NCBI RefSeq assembly: GCF_000220065.1
Contig: NZ_AFQU01000001.1
Location: 1,570,001-1,634,000, forward strand
Reading direction: 5' to 3'
Length of the DNA stretch: 64,000 nt
Source of the DNA: Streptococcus sp. oral taxon 056 str. F0418
GTDB lineage: Bacteria > Bacillota > Bacilli > Lactobacillales > Streptococcaceae
Shown: one piece after another, positions 20,024-31,719 of the stretch
Layout: every line of letters begins with the position of its first letter
How positions within the stretch are numbered: position 1 is the stretch's first letter
The notes under the pieces: generated by a model
What the model saw: only the letters and a program-made list of their open reading frames with translations
Told to the model about the DNA's origin: nothing
Databases searched by the model: none
Position numbers and translations under genes: made by a program

Positions 20024-21307
20024 ATGTCTGTATCATTTGAAAATAAAGAAACAAACCGTGGTGTCTTGACTTTTTCAATTAGTCAAGAACAAATTAAACC
20101 AGAATTAGACCGTGTGTTTAACTCAGTAAAGAAAACAATTAATGTGCCAGGTTTCCGTAAAGGTCATCTTCCACGTCCTGTTTTCAATCAAAAATTTGGT
20201 GAAGAAGCGCTTTACCAAGACGCTTTGAACAACTTGCTTCCAACTGCCTATGAAGCTGCTGTTAAGGAAGCTGGTATTGAAGTAGTTGCACAACCCAAAA
20301 TTGATGTTGTATCAATGGAAAAAGGACAAGATTGGACTATTTCTGCAGAAGTTGTAACGAAACCAGAAGTGAAACTTGGTGCATACAAAAACCTTGAAGT
20401 GTCTGTAGATCTTTCAAAAGAAGTAACAGACGAAGATGTTAACGCACGTATCGAACGTGAACGCAATAATTTAGCTGAGTTGGTTCTGAAAGATGGAGCA
20501 GCAGCTGAAGGCGATACTGTTGTTATCGATTTCGTTGGCTCTATTGATGGTGTAGAGTTTGACGGTGGTAAAGGTGATAATTTCTCACTTGGACTCGGTA
20601 GCGGTCAATTCATCCCAGGTTTTGAAGAGCAGTTAGTTGGTCATAAAGCTGGTGAAACAGTTGATGTGCTTGTTACATTCCCAGAAGACTATCAAGCGAC
20701 TGACCTTGCAGGAAAAGAAGCTAAGTTTGTCACAACTATTCATGAAGTAAAAGAAAAAGAAGTTCCAGCACTTGACGATGAGCTTGCTAAAGACATTGAT
20801 GAAGAAGTGGAAACTCTTGATGAATTGAAAGAAAAATATCGTAAAGAATTAGCTGAAGGAAAAGAAGCAGCATACAAGGATGCAGTTGAGTCAGCAGCGA
20901 TTGATCTTGCAGTAGAAAATGCAGAAATCGTAGAATTACCAGAAGAAATGGTACATGAAGAAGTTCACCGTTCAGTAAACGAGTTCCTTGGAAATATGCA
21001 ACGTCAAGGTATTTCTCCAGACATGTACTTCCAAATCACTGGTACAACTCAAGAAGATCTTCACAAACAACATGAAGCTGATGCTGAAGCTCGTACTAAG
21101 ACAAGCCTTGTAATTGAAGCAATCGCTAAAGCAGAAGGTTTTGAAGCAAGTGCAGAAGAAATTGAAGCAGAAATCACTTCACTTGCAGCTGACTACAACA
21201 TGGAAGTAGAACGTGTTCGTCAACTTCTTTCAGAAGATATGCTAAAACATGATATTGCAATCAAGAAAGCTGTTGAAGTTATCACAAGTTCAGCAAAAGT
21301 AAAATAA
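20024..21307 (+). CDS. tig: Trigger factor, ribosome-associated chaperone/prolyl isomerase
   Basis: A 427-residue protein with the three trigger-factor domains: the N-terminal ribosome-binding domain with signature [15 protein letters not shown] (about 40-54), the FKBP-type PPIase domain (about 160-245, [20 protein letters not shown]) and the long helical C-terminal chaperone domain. It binds the ribosome exit tunnel and folds nascent chains. AAGGAG precedes the ATG, and the gene has its own promoter and terminator. Confidence 0.98.
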   Translation: MSVSFENKETNRGVLTFSISQEQIKPELDRVFNSVKKTINVPGFRKGHLPRPVFNQKFGEEALYQDALNNLLPTAYEAAVKEAGIEVVAQPKIDVVSMEKGQDWTISAEVVTKPEVKLGAYKNLEVSVDLSKEVTDEDVNARIERERNNLAELVLKDGAAAEGDTVVIDFVGSIDGVEFDGGKGDNFSLGLGSGQFIPGFEEQLVGHKAGETVDVLVTFPEDYQATDLAGKEAKFVTTIHEVKEKEVPALDDELAKDIDEEVETLDELKEKYRKELAEGKEAAYKDAVESAAIDLAVENAEIVELPEEMVHEEVHRSVNEFLGNMQRQGISPDMYFQITGTTQEDLHKQHEADAEARTKTSLVIEAIAKAEGFEASAEEIEAEITSLAADYNMEVERVRQLLSEDMLKHDIAIKKAVEVITSSAKVK

Positions 21308-21314
21308 TATTGTG

Positions 21315-21347
21315 AAAGCCCTAGTTTAACTAGTGGCTTTTCTTTTT
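21315..21347 (+). terminator. tig terminator
   Basis: AAAGCC...GGCTTT with an inner CTAGTTTAACTAG pairing, followed by TCTTTTTC. Confidence 0.75.
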
Positions 21348-21374
21348 CTTTAAAGGAAAAAGAGCGAAATTCTT

Positions 21375-21403
21375 TTGACGAAAGCAAAAAAATATCGTAC
21401 AAT
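21375..21403 (+). promoter_or_regulatory. rpoE promoter
   Basis: TTGACG (21375-21380) and TACAAT (21398-21403) with a 17-bp spacer. Confidence 0.7.
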
Positions 21404-21464
21404 AGAAAGTAGCGAAAAAATGCAAGAGGGCTAAGGCCTTTATCAGTTTAAAAGGAGACCAACT

Positions 21465-22049
21465 TTGGAATTAGAAGTATTTGCTGGACAAGAAAAAAGT
21501 GAGCTTTCTATGATTGAGGTAGCACGTGCTATTTTAGAATTGCGCGGTCGTGATCATGAGATGTACTTTAATGACCTTGTCAATGAAATTCAAAATTATC
21601 TAGAAAAATCAAACAGCGAAATTCGTGAAGCCCTGCCTTTGTTCTATACAGAATTAAATGTTGATGGAAGTTTCATTCCACTCGGAGATAATAAGTGGGG
21701 ACTACGTTCATGGTATGCGATTGATGAAGTAGATGAAGAAATCATTGCACTTGAAGAGACAGATGACGAAGATACACCAAAAGCACGTAGAAAGAAACGT
21801 GTGAATGCCTTTATGGATGGTGATGAAGATGCCATTGATTATAGCGATGATGATCCAGAGGACGAAGATTCTTACGAAGCAGACCCTGCACTCAACTATG
21901 ATGAAGAAAATCCGGACGATGAAAAGAGTGAAGCAGAAGCTTATGATGCTGAAATCAACGAGATAGCGCCGGACGATTTAGATGAAGATGTCGATATTAA
22001 TGAAGAAGACGATGAGTTTTCAGATGACGACACTGAAAATGAAGAATAG
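21465..22049 (+). CDS. rpoE: DNA-directed RNA polymerase delta subunit
   Basis: A 194-residue protein. The N-terminal HARE/winged-helix domain (residues 1-90, [20 protein letters not shown]) is followed by a very acidic disordered tail rich in Asp/Glu. The delta subunit increases RNA polymerase recycling and promoter selectivity in Gram-positive bacteria. The start is TTG at 21465 behind AAAAGGAGA; it gives the usual [11 protein letters not shown] start of streptococcal delta. Confidence 0.96.
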   Translation: MELEVFAGQEKSELSMIEVARAILELRGRDHEMYFNDLVNEIQNYLEKSNSEIREALPLFYTELNVDGSFIPLGDNKWGLRSWYAIDEVDEEIIALEETDDEDTPKARRKKRVNAFMDGDEDAIDYSDDDPEDEDSYEADPALNYDEENPDDEKSEAEAYDAEINEIAPDDLDEDVDINEEDDEFSDDDTENEE

Positions 22050-22059
22050 ATTAGCTGAA

Positions 22060-22091
22060 AAGAAGCAAAGTGTAAAGTGCTTCTTTTTTTA
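22060..22091 (+). terminator. rpoE terminator
   Basis: AAGAAGCA pairs with TGCTTCTT across 10 bases and runs into T7. Confidence 0.8.
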
Positions 22092-22148
22092 TTGACTTTA
22101 TGGTTGAAAGATATATAATAAAGAAAAAATGAGTGGAGGACTCATACT

Positions 22149-22829
22149 ATGGAATTTATCGTTGATAAAAGTCTGAGAGACTTAGGGATTGAAAGTGTTG
22201 TGGTTGGGATTGCGAAACATGTCAATCCAAATGCTGATCTATCTTCGAATTTTTTGAAAAAGAAAAAAGAGATGGAAGAGTGGGCTTTGAATTGTAATCT
22301 AGAGGAACTTCTAAAATCGCCAGTTATTCAAGGATATACTGATATGTTGCAGCGTGTAGGGCGTAGTATTAAGAAAAATCCTCCGACTGTCCCAGCTTTG
22401 ATCCGAAATATCCAACACAGAGGTTCTCTTCCGCATATTAACAGTATTATTGATATTTATAATGTGGAAGCTCTACATTCTTTATTAGCCATTGGTGGAC
22501 ATGATTTTGATAAAATTGAGGGTAACTTAGAGTTTACAGTGAGCCAGAAAGAAGATGTTTTTCTCCCCATCCTTTCAACTGAAAAGCATGTTTCAAAGAC
22601 GGACTATGTTTACCGTGATGCTAAAGGAGTTTTGGCGTGGTTAGATGTTCGAGATAGTGAGCATTATAAATTTGATGATGAGACTCAAAATGCTATTTTT
22701 ATTATCCAAGGGAATGCGAATACCTCAGTAGAAATGCGTTTAGATGCATTGGAAAGGATTCGGAAAGACTTGATAGAATGTATGTCAAATATAGAATTTT
22801 CAACTTATGTTATTCAGACAGAGGAATAG
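22149..22829 (+). CDS. B3/B4 domain-containing protein (tRNA-synthetase-like domain)
   Basis: A 226-residue protein resembling stand-alone B3/B4 domains, the editing/tRNA-binding fold of the PheRS beta subunit. The supporting blocks are PTVPALIRNIQHRGSLPHIN, SIIDIYNVEALHSLLAIGGHD and LAWLDVRDSEHYKFDDET. Free-standing B3/B4 proteins are thought to act in tRNA quality control, but the substrate here is unknown. AGGA lies before ATG 22149. It is a single gene with a TATAAT just upstream and a terminator just downstream. Confidence 0.82.
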   Translation: MEFIVDKSLRDLGIESVVVGIAKHVNPNADLSSNFLKKKKEMEEWALNCNLEELLKSPVIQGYTDMLQRVGRSIKKNPPTVPALIRNIQHRGSLPHINSIIDIYNVEALHSLLAIGGHDFDKIEGNLEFTVSQKEDVFLPILSTEKHVSKTDYVYRDAKGVLAWLDVRDSEHYKFDDETQNAIFIIQGNANTSVEMRLDALERIRKDLIECMSNIEFSTYVIQTEE

Positions 22830-22864
22830 TCGTAAAAGATTTTCCTTTCTACTGTAGAAACCAG

Positions 22865-22895
22865 AAAAGATTAGATGGATTTCTAATCTTTTTTT
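22865..22895 (+). terminator. Terminator after the B3/B4-domain gene
   Basis: AAAGATTAGA pairs with TCTAATCTTT across a short loop, followed by T5-7. Confidence 0.8.
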
Positions 22896-23091
22896 GTATA
22901 GTTATTGGTAAGGTAGATTGATAGTAAAAAACAAAAAATCGACGCCATTTATTTAAAATGAGTTAACAAAAGATTGATTTAGATTGAAAAATAAATAGTC
23001 AAGAAAGATGCGAAAATTCAGGAGAAATGAACAAGGAGATTTGTCAATACTACCGTTACTTTTTTTGAGAAAAGGATTTTAAGAGACGATA

Positions 23092-23286
23092 ATGAAAGAT
23101 GTGATTGCTAAAGTTAGGATGAGTCAGCAATTGCAGCTTGTTGTTGACGTGAACTATGGTGTGAAGAACTATATACGTGTAAAAGAGATGATAAATATCT
23201 TCTCGCAAGGAGATCTAGTTTTAGTGGGTGTCTTTTTGATGATGACCATCATCTTCTCTATTCAAATTTTAGAATTTTTGGTTTAA
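23092..23286 (+). CDS. Possible remnant ORF with one membrane segment
   Basis: A 64-codon frame in an otherwise non-coding, AT-rich 950-bp spacer. The N-terminal half is polar and the C-terminal half hydrophobic (LVGVFLMMTIIFSIQILEFLV). No good Shine-Dalgarno sequence precedes ATG 23092. I do not recognise it. Because a clearly decayed membrane-protein frame follows, this may be part of the same degenerate locus rather than a functional gene. Confidence 0.25.
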   Translation: MKDVIAKVRMSQQLQLVVDVNYGVKNYIRVKEMINIFSQGDLVLVGVFLMMTIIFSIQILEFLV

Positions 23287-23376
23287 AGACTACAAATTTA
23301 GCGTAGGTGTCCAATCGTTATAGGATATTTTATATGGAATAAAGGTTATAATTATTACATTTTTAAGCGACTGGCA

Positions 23377-23601
23377 ATGAGAAAAAGCGAGTATTATTGT
23401 GTTTTTTTGCAATGATTTCTATTTGTTCCATGTATAGCTGTTTTACCAATAATATTTGGAATTTCAGTTGTTTAGTTTCTTCAGCCACCGGTAGACATTA
23501 TAATGATTTTTATCGTTGTATTAATAATGGTGAATGAACTAAAAATAACAGGAAGGTTAGAGTTGATAAAAGAGGAGGATTTCAGTGTTTATAGATTATA
23601 A
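23377..23601 (+). pseudogene. Decayed small membrane-protein gene with two in-frame stops
   Basis: From ATG 23377 one frame reads through about 74 codons to TAA 23599-23601 with only two interruptions, TGA at 23413 and TAG at 23473. The translation between them is coherent: FLFVPCIAVLPIIFGISVV, then FLQPPVDIIMIFIVVLIMV, then LELIKEEDFSVYRL. Two hydrophobic helices with a charged tail suggest a former small membrane protein. The rest of 22896-23777 holds nothing I can support beyond the adhesin promoter (extended -10 TGGTATAAT near 23732). Confidence 0.4.
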
Positions 23602-23777
23602 AATCAGAATGCATTGTGTTAAGATATCCTAGGTTTTTGTTATTAATTTATATAATGGTATATTTGATTTGAAGTTTAAAACAAAAAGGTTTGAAAAATA
23701 GAAGTAATATAGAATAAAAATTAGTTTTTTATGGTATAATAAAATGATGTATTATGTAATATAATAGATGGGGAAAA

Positions 23778-26700
23778 ATGATGAAAAAATTATTTGCTTT
23801 GTTTAAGACCTTTACTGTTGTAACATTGACATTTTTGAGTGTCTTTTTTATGGTACAAAAAGTTGAGGCCAAAGAGCTGACTAAAGTAAAATTTCCAAGG
23901 ACAGAAATTTTATCTAACGGGAATGCTTTTAAAACAGATCCTGTTACTCTTCAAGTCAATGGTTTATATACTTTAACGACTGACTTTGATTTGACGGATT
24001 ATGACAATAATTTAGAGGATGGGGATTACTTTACTTATGATATTCCTGCACCAATGTCAGTGGACGCGCGAACCATGGAAATTGAAGATGAGCATGGTTG
24101 GAAAGTTGCTGATGTCGTTATTACCTCTAACGGAGAGCATGCTGGCGGTAAGGTCATGGTCACCATGAAAAATCTAGATAAGTATAAGCAAGCCTCTCTT
24201 TCTATTACTAGTGTTTCGGGGAATATAAACTCGACATTTAGGATAAAAAAGGCTGTGCCAATAGCCACGCCACTTCCTTTAAAAGGATATGGTAAAAATG
24301 ATAGGGTAAATATTATTGCTAAGAGTTCCCAAGGTGGAGCCTATGATACAACAATCCAAAATTTTTCAAAAGCAGGCGGTGTTATCCAGAAGAAAGAATG
24401 GACATCAGCAGCATTAGGGCGTTCAGGCTCTTACTGGCATCCGTGGAACGTTTATGTCAATACAAATAAAACAGATCGTAAAAACTTTGTTTTAAAAGAT
24501 ACACTGAAAACAGAAGGTTATCAATTTATCCCAGAAACTTTCAAACTGATTCGTGGAACACTGCGTACTGATACACGTGGTTATATCAATCAAAAAGGTC
24601 AGTTTGAAGTAGTGGATATTACTCAATTTTTATCGTTTAACTCGGATTATACACAATTTACACTAGACCTAGGAAATATTGGTACAGAACAATATTTTTT
24701 GACTTATTCGACCACGGCTAAAAATGTCCAAGGGACAACGATTACCAATTATTTGGAAGCGACAGAAAACGGGGAGTTGGTAAAACCATTTACTAATCGA
24801 AGCAATGTGGCTTCTAGCGCTACGCAATCATCCGTTGATACTTCAGGAGCTTCTATCACGATTAAACCCGCACGTTCGATCATTCTTTATAAACGGGATA
24901 AGGAGACGGGACGTGGATTAAATGGTGTAAAATTCCGCTTGACGGATCCAAATGGAGTGTCAACGGAGTTTGTCACTGCGGATAATTCGCAAAAAGATCC
25001 AGGAGTTTATCAAACTCCTCGTCTAACCGAAGGAGAATATACTCTAGAAGAAATTGAAACTCTCCCGGGCTACAAGTTAGATACAACTCCACGTAAGATT
25101 AATGTGACCCAGGATGGTCAGGTTGTTTATTGGGATAACCTTTATGCTCCGACACCGGTGGAAGCGACGATCACAGCAAAAAAAGCTTTGGCTAATCGTG
25201 CTTTAAAGGCAAATGAATTTACTTTTATATTAAAAAATGCAACATCTGTTATAGCAAGAGCAACGAATGATGCAGATGGGAATATTACGTTTTCTAATGT
25301 TAAGTTTTCCCGCCCTGGAACTTACCACTATACTATTTCGGAACTTAACAATAATCTGCCGGGAGTAACCTATGACACTAGTGTGAAAAATGTTGAAATA
25401 GTTGTTGCAGATGATGGGACAGGCAAGTTAGTTGTAACCTCTATCACTGGAGCGGGCGACACGGATGCACTCTTTACAAATACTTATCAGGCCAAAAAGA
25501 CAAAGAAAAAACTGACAGCTAAGAAAATTTTGAGTGGTCGTAGCTTAAAGGCAAATGAATTTGAGTTTGTTCTGAAAAATCAAGACGGTACAGTTGTCTC
25601 AACCACTAAAAATAAAGCTGATGGGTCCATTGAATTTCCTGAAATTACATATGATAGAGCAGGAACTTATCAATATAATATTGAAGAAGTAGTAGGTTCT
25701 GAGCCTGGTATAACTTATGATTCAACACCAATTGAGGTAACTGTTGAAGTTACGGATGATTTATCTGGGAATTTGACGACCTCTCTGACCTACAAAGATT
25801 TGCGTGACACTTTTTCTAATATTTATGTAAAGCCAACAAGAGTAATTTCCATCACCAAAACATGGTCAGATGTAGATAATCAAGATGGGAAGCGTCCAAG
25901 CTCTGTAGAAGTTGAGTTGCTAGCAGATGGGACTAGGACAGGTCAGAGTCTTACGCTAGATGCTTCTAACAATTGGCAAGCTAGTTTTTCTAATTTGGAT
26001 AAGTACGATTCATCTGATAATGAAATAGCTTATACTGTTGCAGAAAAACAGTCCCAACAGGCTACCGATCAACCGTCACAGGAGATATGACAAGTGGTTT
26101 TGTAGTGACCAATAGTCATACCCCTGAAACACTAACGGTCGCAGGTACTAAAACGTGGGATGATGCAGACGACCAAGATGGTCTTCGCCCAGCAAGTATA
26201 ACTGTTCGCTTGATGAAGTCAGTTGATGGTAGTCAACCTGTTGAGGTTGCTAGTCAAACAGTTGGTCAAGCAGAAGACTGGAAATACAGCTTTAAAAACC
26301 AACCTAAGTATGAAGGTGGTAAGGAGATTGCCTATAGTATCACAGAAGATGCGGTCGCAGATTACCAGTCGACCATCACAGGCTATCAAGTGACCAATAC
26401 ACATACTCCAGCCAAGCGTACAGTATCCGTAACCAAAGCTTGGGATGATGGCAATGACCAAGATGGGAAGCGCCCAAGCACTGTTAAGGTTCAGCTTTAT
26501 GCGGACGGTCAAAAGTCAGGAACAGAAGTCACCCTGAAAGCCGAGGATGGTTGGAGCCATACTTGGAGTGATTTACCAGTGAAAAAATCTGGCCACGAGA
26601 TTGATTACACAGTAAAAGAAGTCAGCAGTCCATCTGGCTACACAGCTAGTGTGACAGGTGATATGTCTACAGGGTTTACGATTACCAATAGCCATACTCC

Positions 26701-28936
26701 AAGTACTACTCAGTTTGAAGTTACGAAGGTCTGGAAAGATAAAAGCAATCAAGATGGGAAACGTCCAGCTACGATTACAGTAAATCTTCTAGCAGATGGA
26801 GAAAAAGTATCTGATGCGACATTTGGTCCAGATGGAGATGGCAACTGGAAGCACACCTTCACCAATCTTCCAGAATATAAAAATGGAACTAAGATTGTTT
26901 ACAGTGTGAGCGAGGAAGCGGTGGCCGGTTACACCAGCAAGGTTAAAGACCATACGATCACCAATAGTTACACACCGGAAACCGTGACAATCGCTGGTGA
27001 GAAAACTTGGAATGATAGCAATGACCAAGACGGGAAACGACCAAGTAAGATTACAGTCAACTTGATGAAGTCCGTTGATGGTCAAGCACCAAGCAAGGTA
27101 GCTTCTAAGGAAGTTAGCCAAGCAGATGATTGGAAGTATAGCTTTAAAGATCAGCCTAAGTATGAGGGTGGAAAAGAAATCACTTATTCAATTAGTGAGG
27201 AAACAGTTGCTCACTATACGAGCCAGATCAATGGCTATAACTTGACTAATAGCTATAGCCCAGAAAAAACAGAAGTTTCTGGAAGCAAGACTTGGGATGA
27301 TGCGGATAACCAAGATGGGAAGCGTCCTGCTTCTATCACAGTACGTTTGTTAGCGAATGGTAGCTTGGTAGACAGTAAGACAGTCTCTGCTGCAGATGCT
27401 TGGTCTTATCGTTTTAGCGATTTACCAAAATACAAGAATGGGGAAGTTATTACTTACTCTATCAGTGAAGCTAGTGTAGCAGGTTATACGACAAGAGTTG
27501 ATCAGTTTAATTTGACTAATAGTTACACACCAGAAAAGATGGACATCACAGTCAAGAAGAATTGGAATGATGCTCAGAATCAAGATGGGAAACGTCCGTC
27601 TGAAATTACCGTTCACCTCTTAGCAGATGGACAAAAAGTAGCCAGCAAGAAAGTGACAGCTGATTCTGAAGGGAAATGGACCACTACTTTTGTGGCTCAA
27701 CCGAAGTATAAAGCAGGTCAAGAAATCAAGTATACGATTTCTGAAGATACTGTGGCAAATTACACTACGGAAATTAAGGACTTTGACATTACTAACTCCT
27801 ATCAACCGCAAGTCGTAGACTATGAAGTCATTAAGAAATGGGATGATGAGGAAAATCAAGATGGTAAACGCCCCGATAAGATTACGATTCACTTGATGAA
27901 GACGGTGGCAGGTACAACTACAGAAGTAGAGAGTAAGGAAATCAGCTCCGCTGATAACTGGCGTTACCGTTTTAGCCAACTTCCGAAATATGAAGCCGGC
28001 CAAGAGATCACTTATTCTGTTACAGAAGACAGCGTTGCAGGCTATACCACAAGCATCAATGGTCGTGAAATTACCAACAGCCATACACCAGAGACTGTTC
28101 GTATCCTTGGAAAGAAAATATGGGAAGACGACAATAACCAAGCAGGCAAACGTCCAACCTCTATTACTGTTGAAATCCGAAAAGGTAGAGAAGTAGTGGA
28201 TACTATCACAGTGAGTCCAGATGGAGATGGTAACTGGAACTTCGTTTCAAAAGAGCTTCCGAAATACGAAGCCGGCCAAGAGATTCGTTATCAAGTTTTT
28301 GAGACAAGTCGTGTTGCAGGCTATGAAGAGGGACTTGTGTCTGAAGAGAATGGTCAATATACGATAACCAATAAGCTGACACCAGAGCAGAAGATATCTG
28401 TCACAGGAGAAGTGATTTGGAATGATGATGGCAATCAGTCAGGTAAACGTCCAAGCACAGTGAATATTCACTTGATTGTGGATGGACGAGTGAAAGAGAG
28501 CAAGGTTGTTCGAGCGGATTCAGAAGGCAAGTGGCGTTATGAATTTAAGGATTTACCACGCTATAAGGATGGTAAAGAGATTGTTTATAAGATTTCTGCC
28601 GATACGGTAGATGGTTACCAGTTGCGAGTGGATGGTACGACTGTAATCCATACTCGCCAATCTGGTTCGAAAGCACAACCGAATTCATCCCCAAGTTCGA
28701 CTCCTTCAGTTCCGAATGGTAAGCCTCAAGGTTTGGATAAGGGAGCATTGGTTACTCCTAATCAAAAACCGGATAAGACAGGGGTGAGTGAAGGTATCAA
28801 GCTTCCAAAAGAGGAAGTTCAGCAGGTTGTTCGTCGAGGACATCGATTACCATTAACAGGTACAAGTGTGAGTCTTTTAGTACTGATTGGACTTTGTCTA
28901 TTAGGAGGAGTTTTCTATCTCAAGTGGAAACACTAA
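23778..28936 (+). pseudogene. LPXTG cell-wall adhesin with Cna-B repeats, frameshifted at about 26048
   Basis: A surface adhesin of about 1720 residues in two frames. Frame 1 (23778-26090) has a signal peptide, an N-terminal adhesin-like region, a SpaA/prealbumin-like domain (KRDKETGRGLNGVKFRLTD) and two pilin isopeptide-type domains (TAKKALANRALKANEFTF and TAKKILSGRSLKANEFEF). The end of frame 1 and all of frame 2 (26087-28936) carry ten Cna-B domains marked by W-x-D-x-x-NQDGKRP. A proline/serine stretch, LPLTG, a hydrophobic helix and a basic tail follow. Adding one A to the A5 run at 26044-26048 restores a continuous frame (AEKTVPTGYRSTVTGDMTSG), so this may be a sequencing error. A second ATG at 23781 fits the GGGG motif better. 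Confidence 0.85.
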
Positions 28937-28950
28937 TGTAAAAATTCATA

Positions 28951-28981
28951 ACCCCCATGTCACTTTGACATGGGGGTATTT
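28951..28981 (+). terminator. Adhesin gene terminator
   Basis: ACCCCCATGTCA pairs perfectly with TGACATGGGGGT across a 3-base loop, followed by ATTTG. One of the strongest hairpins in the window. Confidence 0.88.
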
Positions 28982-29104
28982 GATTATTTTAAAACGAAAA
29001 CTTGTTTGGCAGGAATGGTGTAATGAGTGATTGATGAAGCTATAAATTGATTGTTTGCTCTATGGTTTTATAGTAATGCTCTTATAAAAAAGCCTCTTGT
29101 TTGT

Positions 29105-29133
29105 TGAAAGATACGGGTAAAAATGCTATAATG
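29105..29133 (+). promoter_or_regulatory. secA promoter
   Basis: TTGAAA (29105-29110) and TATAAT (29128-29133), 17-bp spacer. Confidence 0.75.
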
Positions 29134-29178
29134 AAAAGAACATTCTAAAATCAAAAAGATTATAAAGTAAGGAAAAAA

Positions 29179-31692
29179 ATGGCAAATATTTTAAGAACAA
29201 TCATCGAGAATGATAAAGGTGAAATAAGAAAATTAGAAAAAATGGCGGATAAGGTTATTTCATATAGTGACCAAATGGCTGCCTTGTCCGATGAACAATT
29301 AAAAGCAAAAACGGAAGAATTTAAACAACGCTATCAAAAAGGTGAAACTTTGGATCAGCTGTTATATGAGGCTTTTGCTGTTGTTCGTGAAGCAGCTAAG
29401 CGTGTCTTAGGCTTGTATCCTTATCCAGTTCAGATTATGGGTGGAATTGTTCTGCACCATGGAGATGTGCCTGAAATGCGTACAGGTGAAGGAAAAACAC
29501 TGACAGCGACTATGCCCGTTTATTTGAATGCCTTAGCAGGAGAGGGTGTACACGTTGTCACGGTTAATGAATACTTGAGTGAGCGTGATGCGACTGAGAT
29601 GGGGGAATTGTATTCATGGTTAGGTCTTTCGGTAGGGATTAACCTGGCTGCAAAATCACCAGCTGAAAAACGTGAAGCCTACGCTTGTGATATTACATAT
29701 TCAACAAACTCAGAGATTGGGTTTGACTACCTTCGTGATAACATGGTTGTACGTGCTGAAAATATGGTTCAACGCCCGCTTAACTATGCGTTAGTGGATG
29801 AGGTGGATTCTATTTTGATCGATGAAGCTCGTACCCCTTTGATCGTATCTGGCCCAGTTTCATCTGAAATCAATCAGCTGTATCATATGGCAGATAGTTT
29901 TGTAAAAACTTTAGAAAAAGATGACTATATCATTGATGTTCAGTCTAAGACAATCGGACTTTCGGATTCAGGTATTGATAAAGCCGAAAGTTATTTCAAG
30001 TTAGACAATTTATATGATATTGAAAATGTGGCCTTGACCCACTTTATTGATAATGCTCTTCGTGCCAACTATATAATGATTTTAGATATTGACTATGTGG
30101 TTAGTGAAGAGCAAGAAATCTTGATTGTTGACCAGTTTACTGGTCGTACGATGGAAGGTCGTCGCTACTCAGATGGTCTTCACCAAGCGATTGAGGCTAA
30201 GGAAGGTGTGCCGGTTCAGGATGAGACCAAGACATCGGCTTCTATCACTTATCAAAATCTTTTCCGTATGTATAAAAAGTTGTCTGGAATGACTGGTACT
30301 GGTAAGACTGAGGAGGAAGAATTCCGCGAAATTTATAACATTCGTGTTATTCCGATTCCAACTAACCGACCAGTAGCACGTATTGATCATCCAGATTTGC
30401 TTTATCCTAGCTTAGAGTCTAAATTTAGAGCAGTAGTAGAAGACGTTAAAGAACGCTATCAAAAAGGCCAACCAGTTCTAGTTGGTACCGTAGCGGTTGA
30501 AACCAGTGATTACTTGTCTAAAAAGCTAGTAGCTGCAGGAGTTCCACATGAGGTTCTGAATGCTAAAAATCACTATAAAGAAGCGCAAATTATTATGAAT
30601 GCTGGTCAGCGTGGTGCGGTGACCATTGCGACAAATATGGCTGGTCGTGGTACAGATATTAAGCTTGGAGAAGGTGTACGTGAGTTAGGTGGACTCTGTG
30701 TTATTGGTACAGAACGACATGAGAGCCGTCGGATTGACAATCAGCTTCGTGGACGTGCAGGTCGTCAAGGTGATCCAGGTGAGTCACAATTTTATCTTTC
30801 GCTTGAAGATGAATTGATGAAACGTTTTGGATCAGAAAGGATCAAAGCTGTCCTTGAACGCTTTAATCTAAGTGAAGAGGAATCAGTGATTCGATCTAAT
30901 ATGCTGACTCGTCAAGTCGAAGCAGCACAGAAGCGAGTAGAAGGAAATAACTACGATACTCGTAAACAAGTCCTTCAATATGATGATGTTATGCGTGAGC
31001 AACGTGAAATCATTTATGCTGAAAGACATGACGTCATCACAGCTAATCGTGATTTGGCACCTGAAATTCATGCTATGATGAAACGGACGATTGATCGATT
31101 TGTAGATGGCAATAGCAGAGCACCTCAAGAAGAAAAGCTAGAAGCCATTGTAAACTTTGCGAAATACAATCTAGTTCCAGAGGATTCCATTACTACAGCT
31201 GACCTTCAAGGAATGACTGATAAGGAAATTAAGGCAGACCTTTACGAACGAGCTTTGAAAGTCTATGATAGTCAGATTGCTAAACTTCGTGATGAAGAGG
31301 CAGTTCAAGAGTTCCAAAAAGTATTGATTTTACGTGTTGTAGATAACAAGTGGACAGATCATATTGATGCATTAGATCAACTTCGTAATGCTGTTGGACT
31401 TCGTGGTTATGCTCAGAACAATCCTGTAGTTGAATACCAAGCAGAAAGTTTCAGAATGTTCAACGATATGATTGGTTCTATCGAGTTTGATGTTACACGC
31501 TTGATGATGAAAGCGCAAATTCATGAACAAGAACGTCCACGTGCAGAGCATAACATTGTAACGACAGCAACTCGAAATATTGCTGCACAAGAATCAGATG
31601 TGCCATCTGGTGTAGATTTATCAAAAGTTGGTCGTAATGAGCTATGTCCATGTGGCTCAGGTAAGAAATTCAAAAACTGCCACGGCCGTTAA
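29179..31692 (+). CDS. secA: Preprotein translocase ATPase SecA
   Basis: An 837-residue motor of the Sec pathway. Walker A is in [10 protein letters not shown] (about residue 103), the DEAD-type box is [16 protein letters not shown], the second nucleotide-binding fold contains [16 protein letters not shown], and the C-terminal zinc finger is [15 protein letters not shown]. It drives proteins through SecYEG. The length is that of the housekeeping SecA, not the accessory SecA2 of serine-rich glycoprotein export. AAGG precedes the ATG. Confidence 0.98.
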   Translation: MANILRTIIENDKGEIRKLEKMADKVISYSDQMAALSDEQLKAKTEEFKQRYQKGETLDQLLYEAFAVVREAAKRVLGLYPYPVQIMGGIVLHHGDVPEMRTGEGKTLTATMPVYLNALAGEGVHVVTVNEYLSERDATEMGELYSWLGLSVGINLAAKSPAEKREAYACDITYSTNSEIGFDYLRDNMVVRAENMVQRPLNYALVDEVDSILIDEARTPLIVSGPVSSEINQLYHMADSFVKTLEKDDYIIDVQSKTIGLSDSGIDKAESYFKLDNLYDIENVALTHFIDNALRANYIMILDIDYVVSEEQEILIVDQFTGRTMEGRRYSDGLHQAIEAKEGVPVQDETKTSASITYQNLFRMYKKLSGMTGTGKTEEEEFREIYNIRVIPIPTNRPVARIDHPDLLYPSLESKFRAVVEDVKERYQKGQPVLVGTVAVETSDYLSKKLVAAGVPHEVLNAKNHYKEAQIIMNAGQRGAVTIATNMAGRGTDIKLGEGVRELGGLCVIGTERHESRRIDNQLRGRAGRQGDPGESQFYLSLEDELMKRFGSERIKAVLERFNLSEEESVIRSNMLTRQVEAAQKRVEGNNYDTRKQVLQYDDVMREQREIIYAERHDVITANRDLAPEIHAMMKRTIDRFVDGNSRAPQEEKLEAIVNFAKYNLVPEDSITTADLQGMTDKEIKADLYERALKVYDSQIAKLRDEEAVQEFQKVLILRVVDNKWTDHIDALDQLRNAVGLRGYAQNNPVVEYQAESFRMFNDMIGSIEFDVTRLMMKAQIHEQERPRAEHNIVTTATRNIAAQESDVPSGVDLSKVGRNELCPCGSGKKFKNCHGR

Positions 31693-31719
31693 AAAAGATT
31701 GGACAGAAAGAGGAGTACA

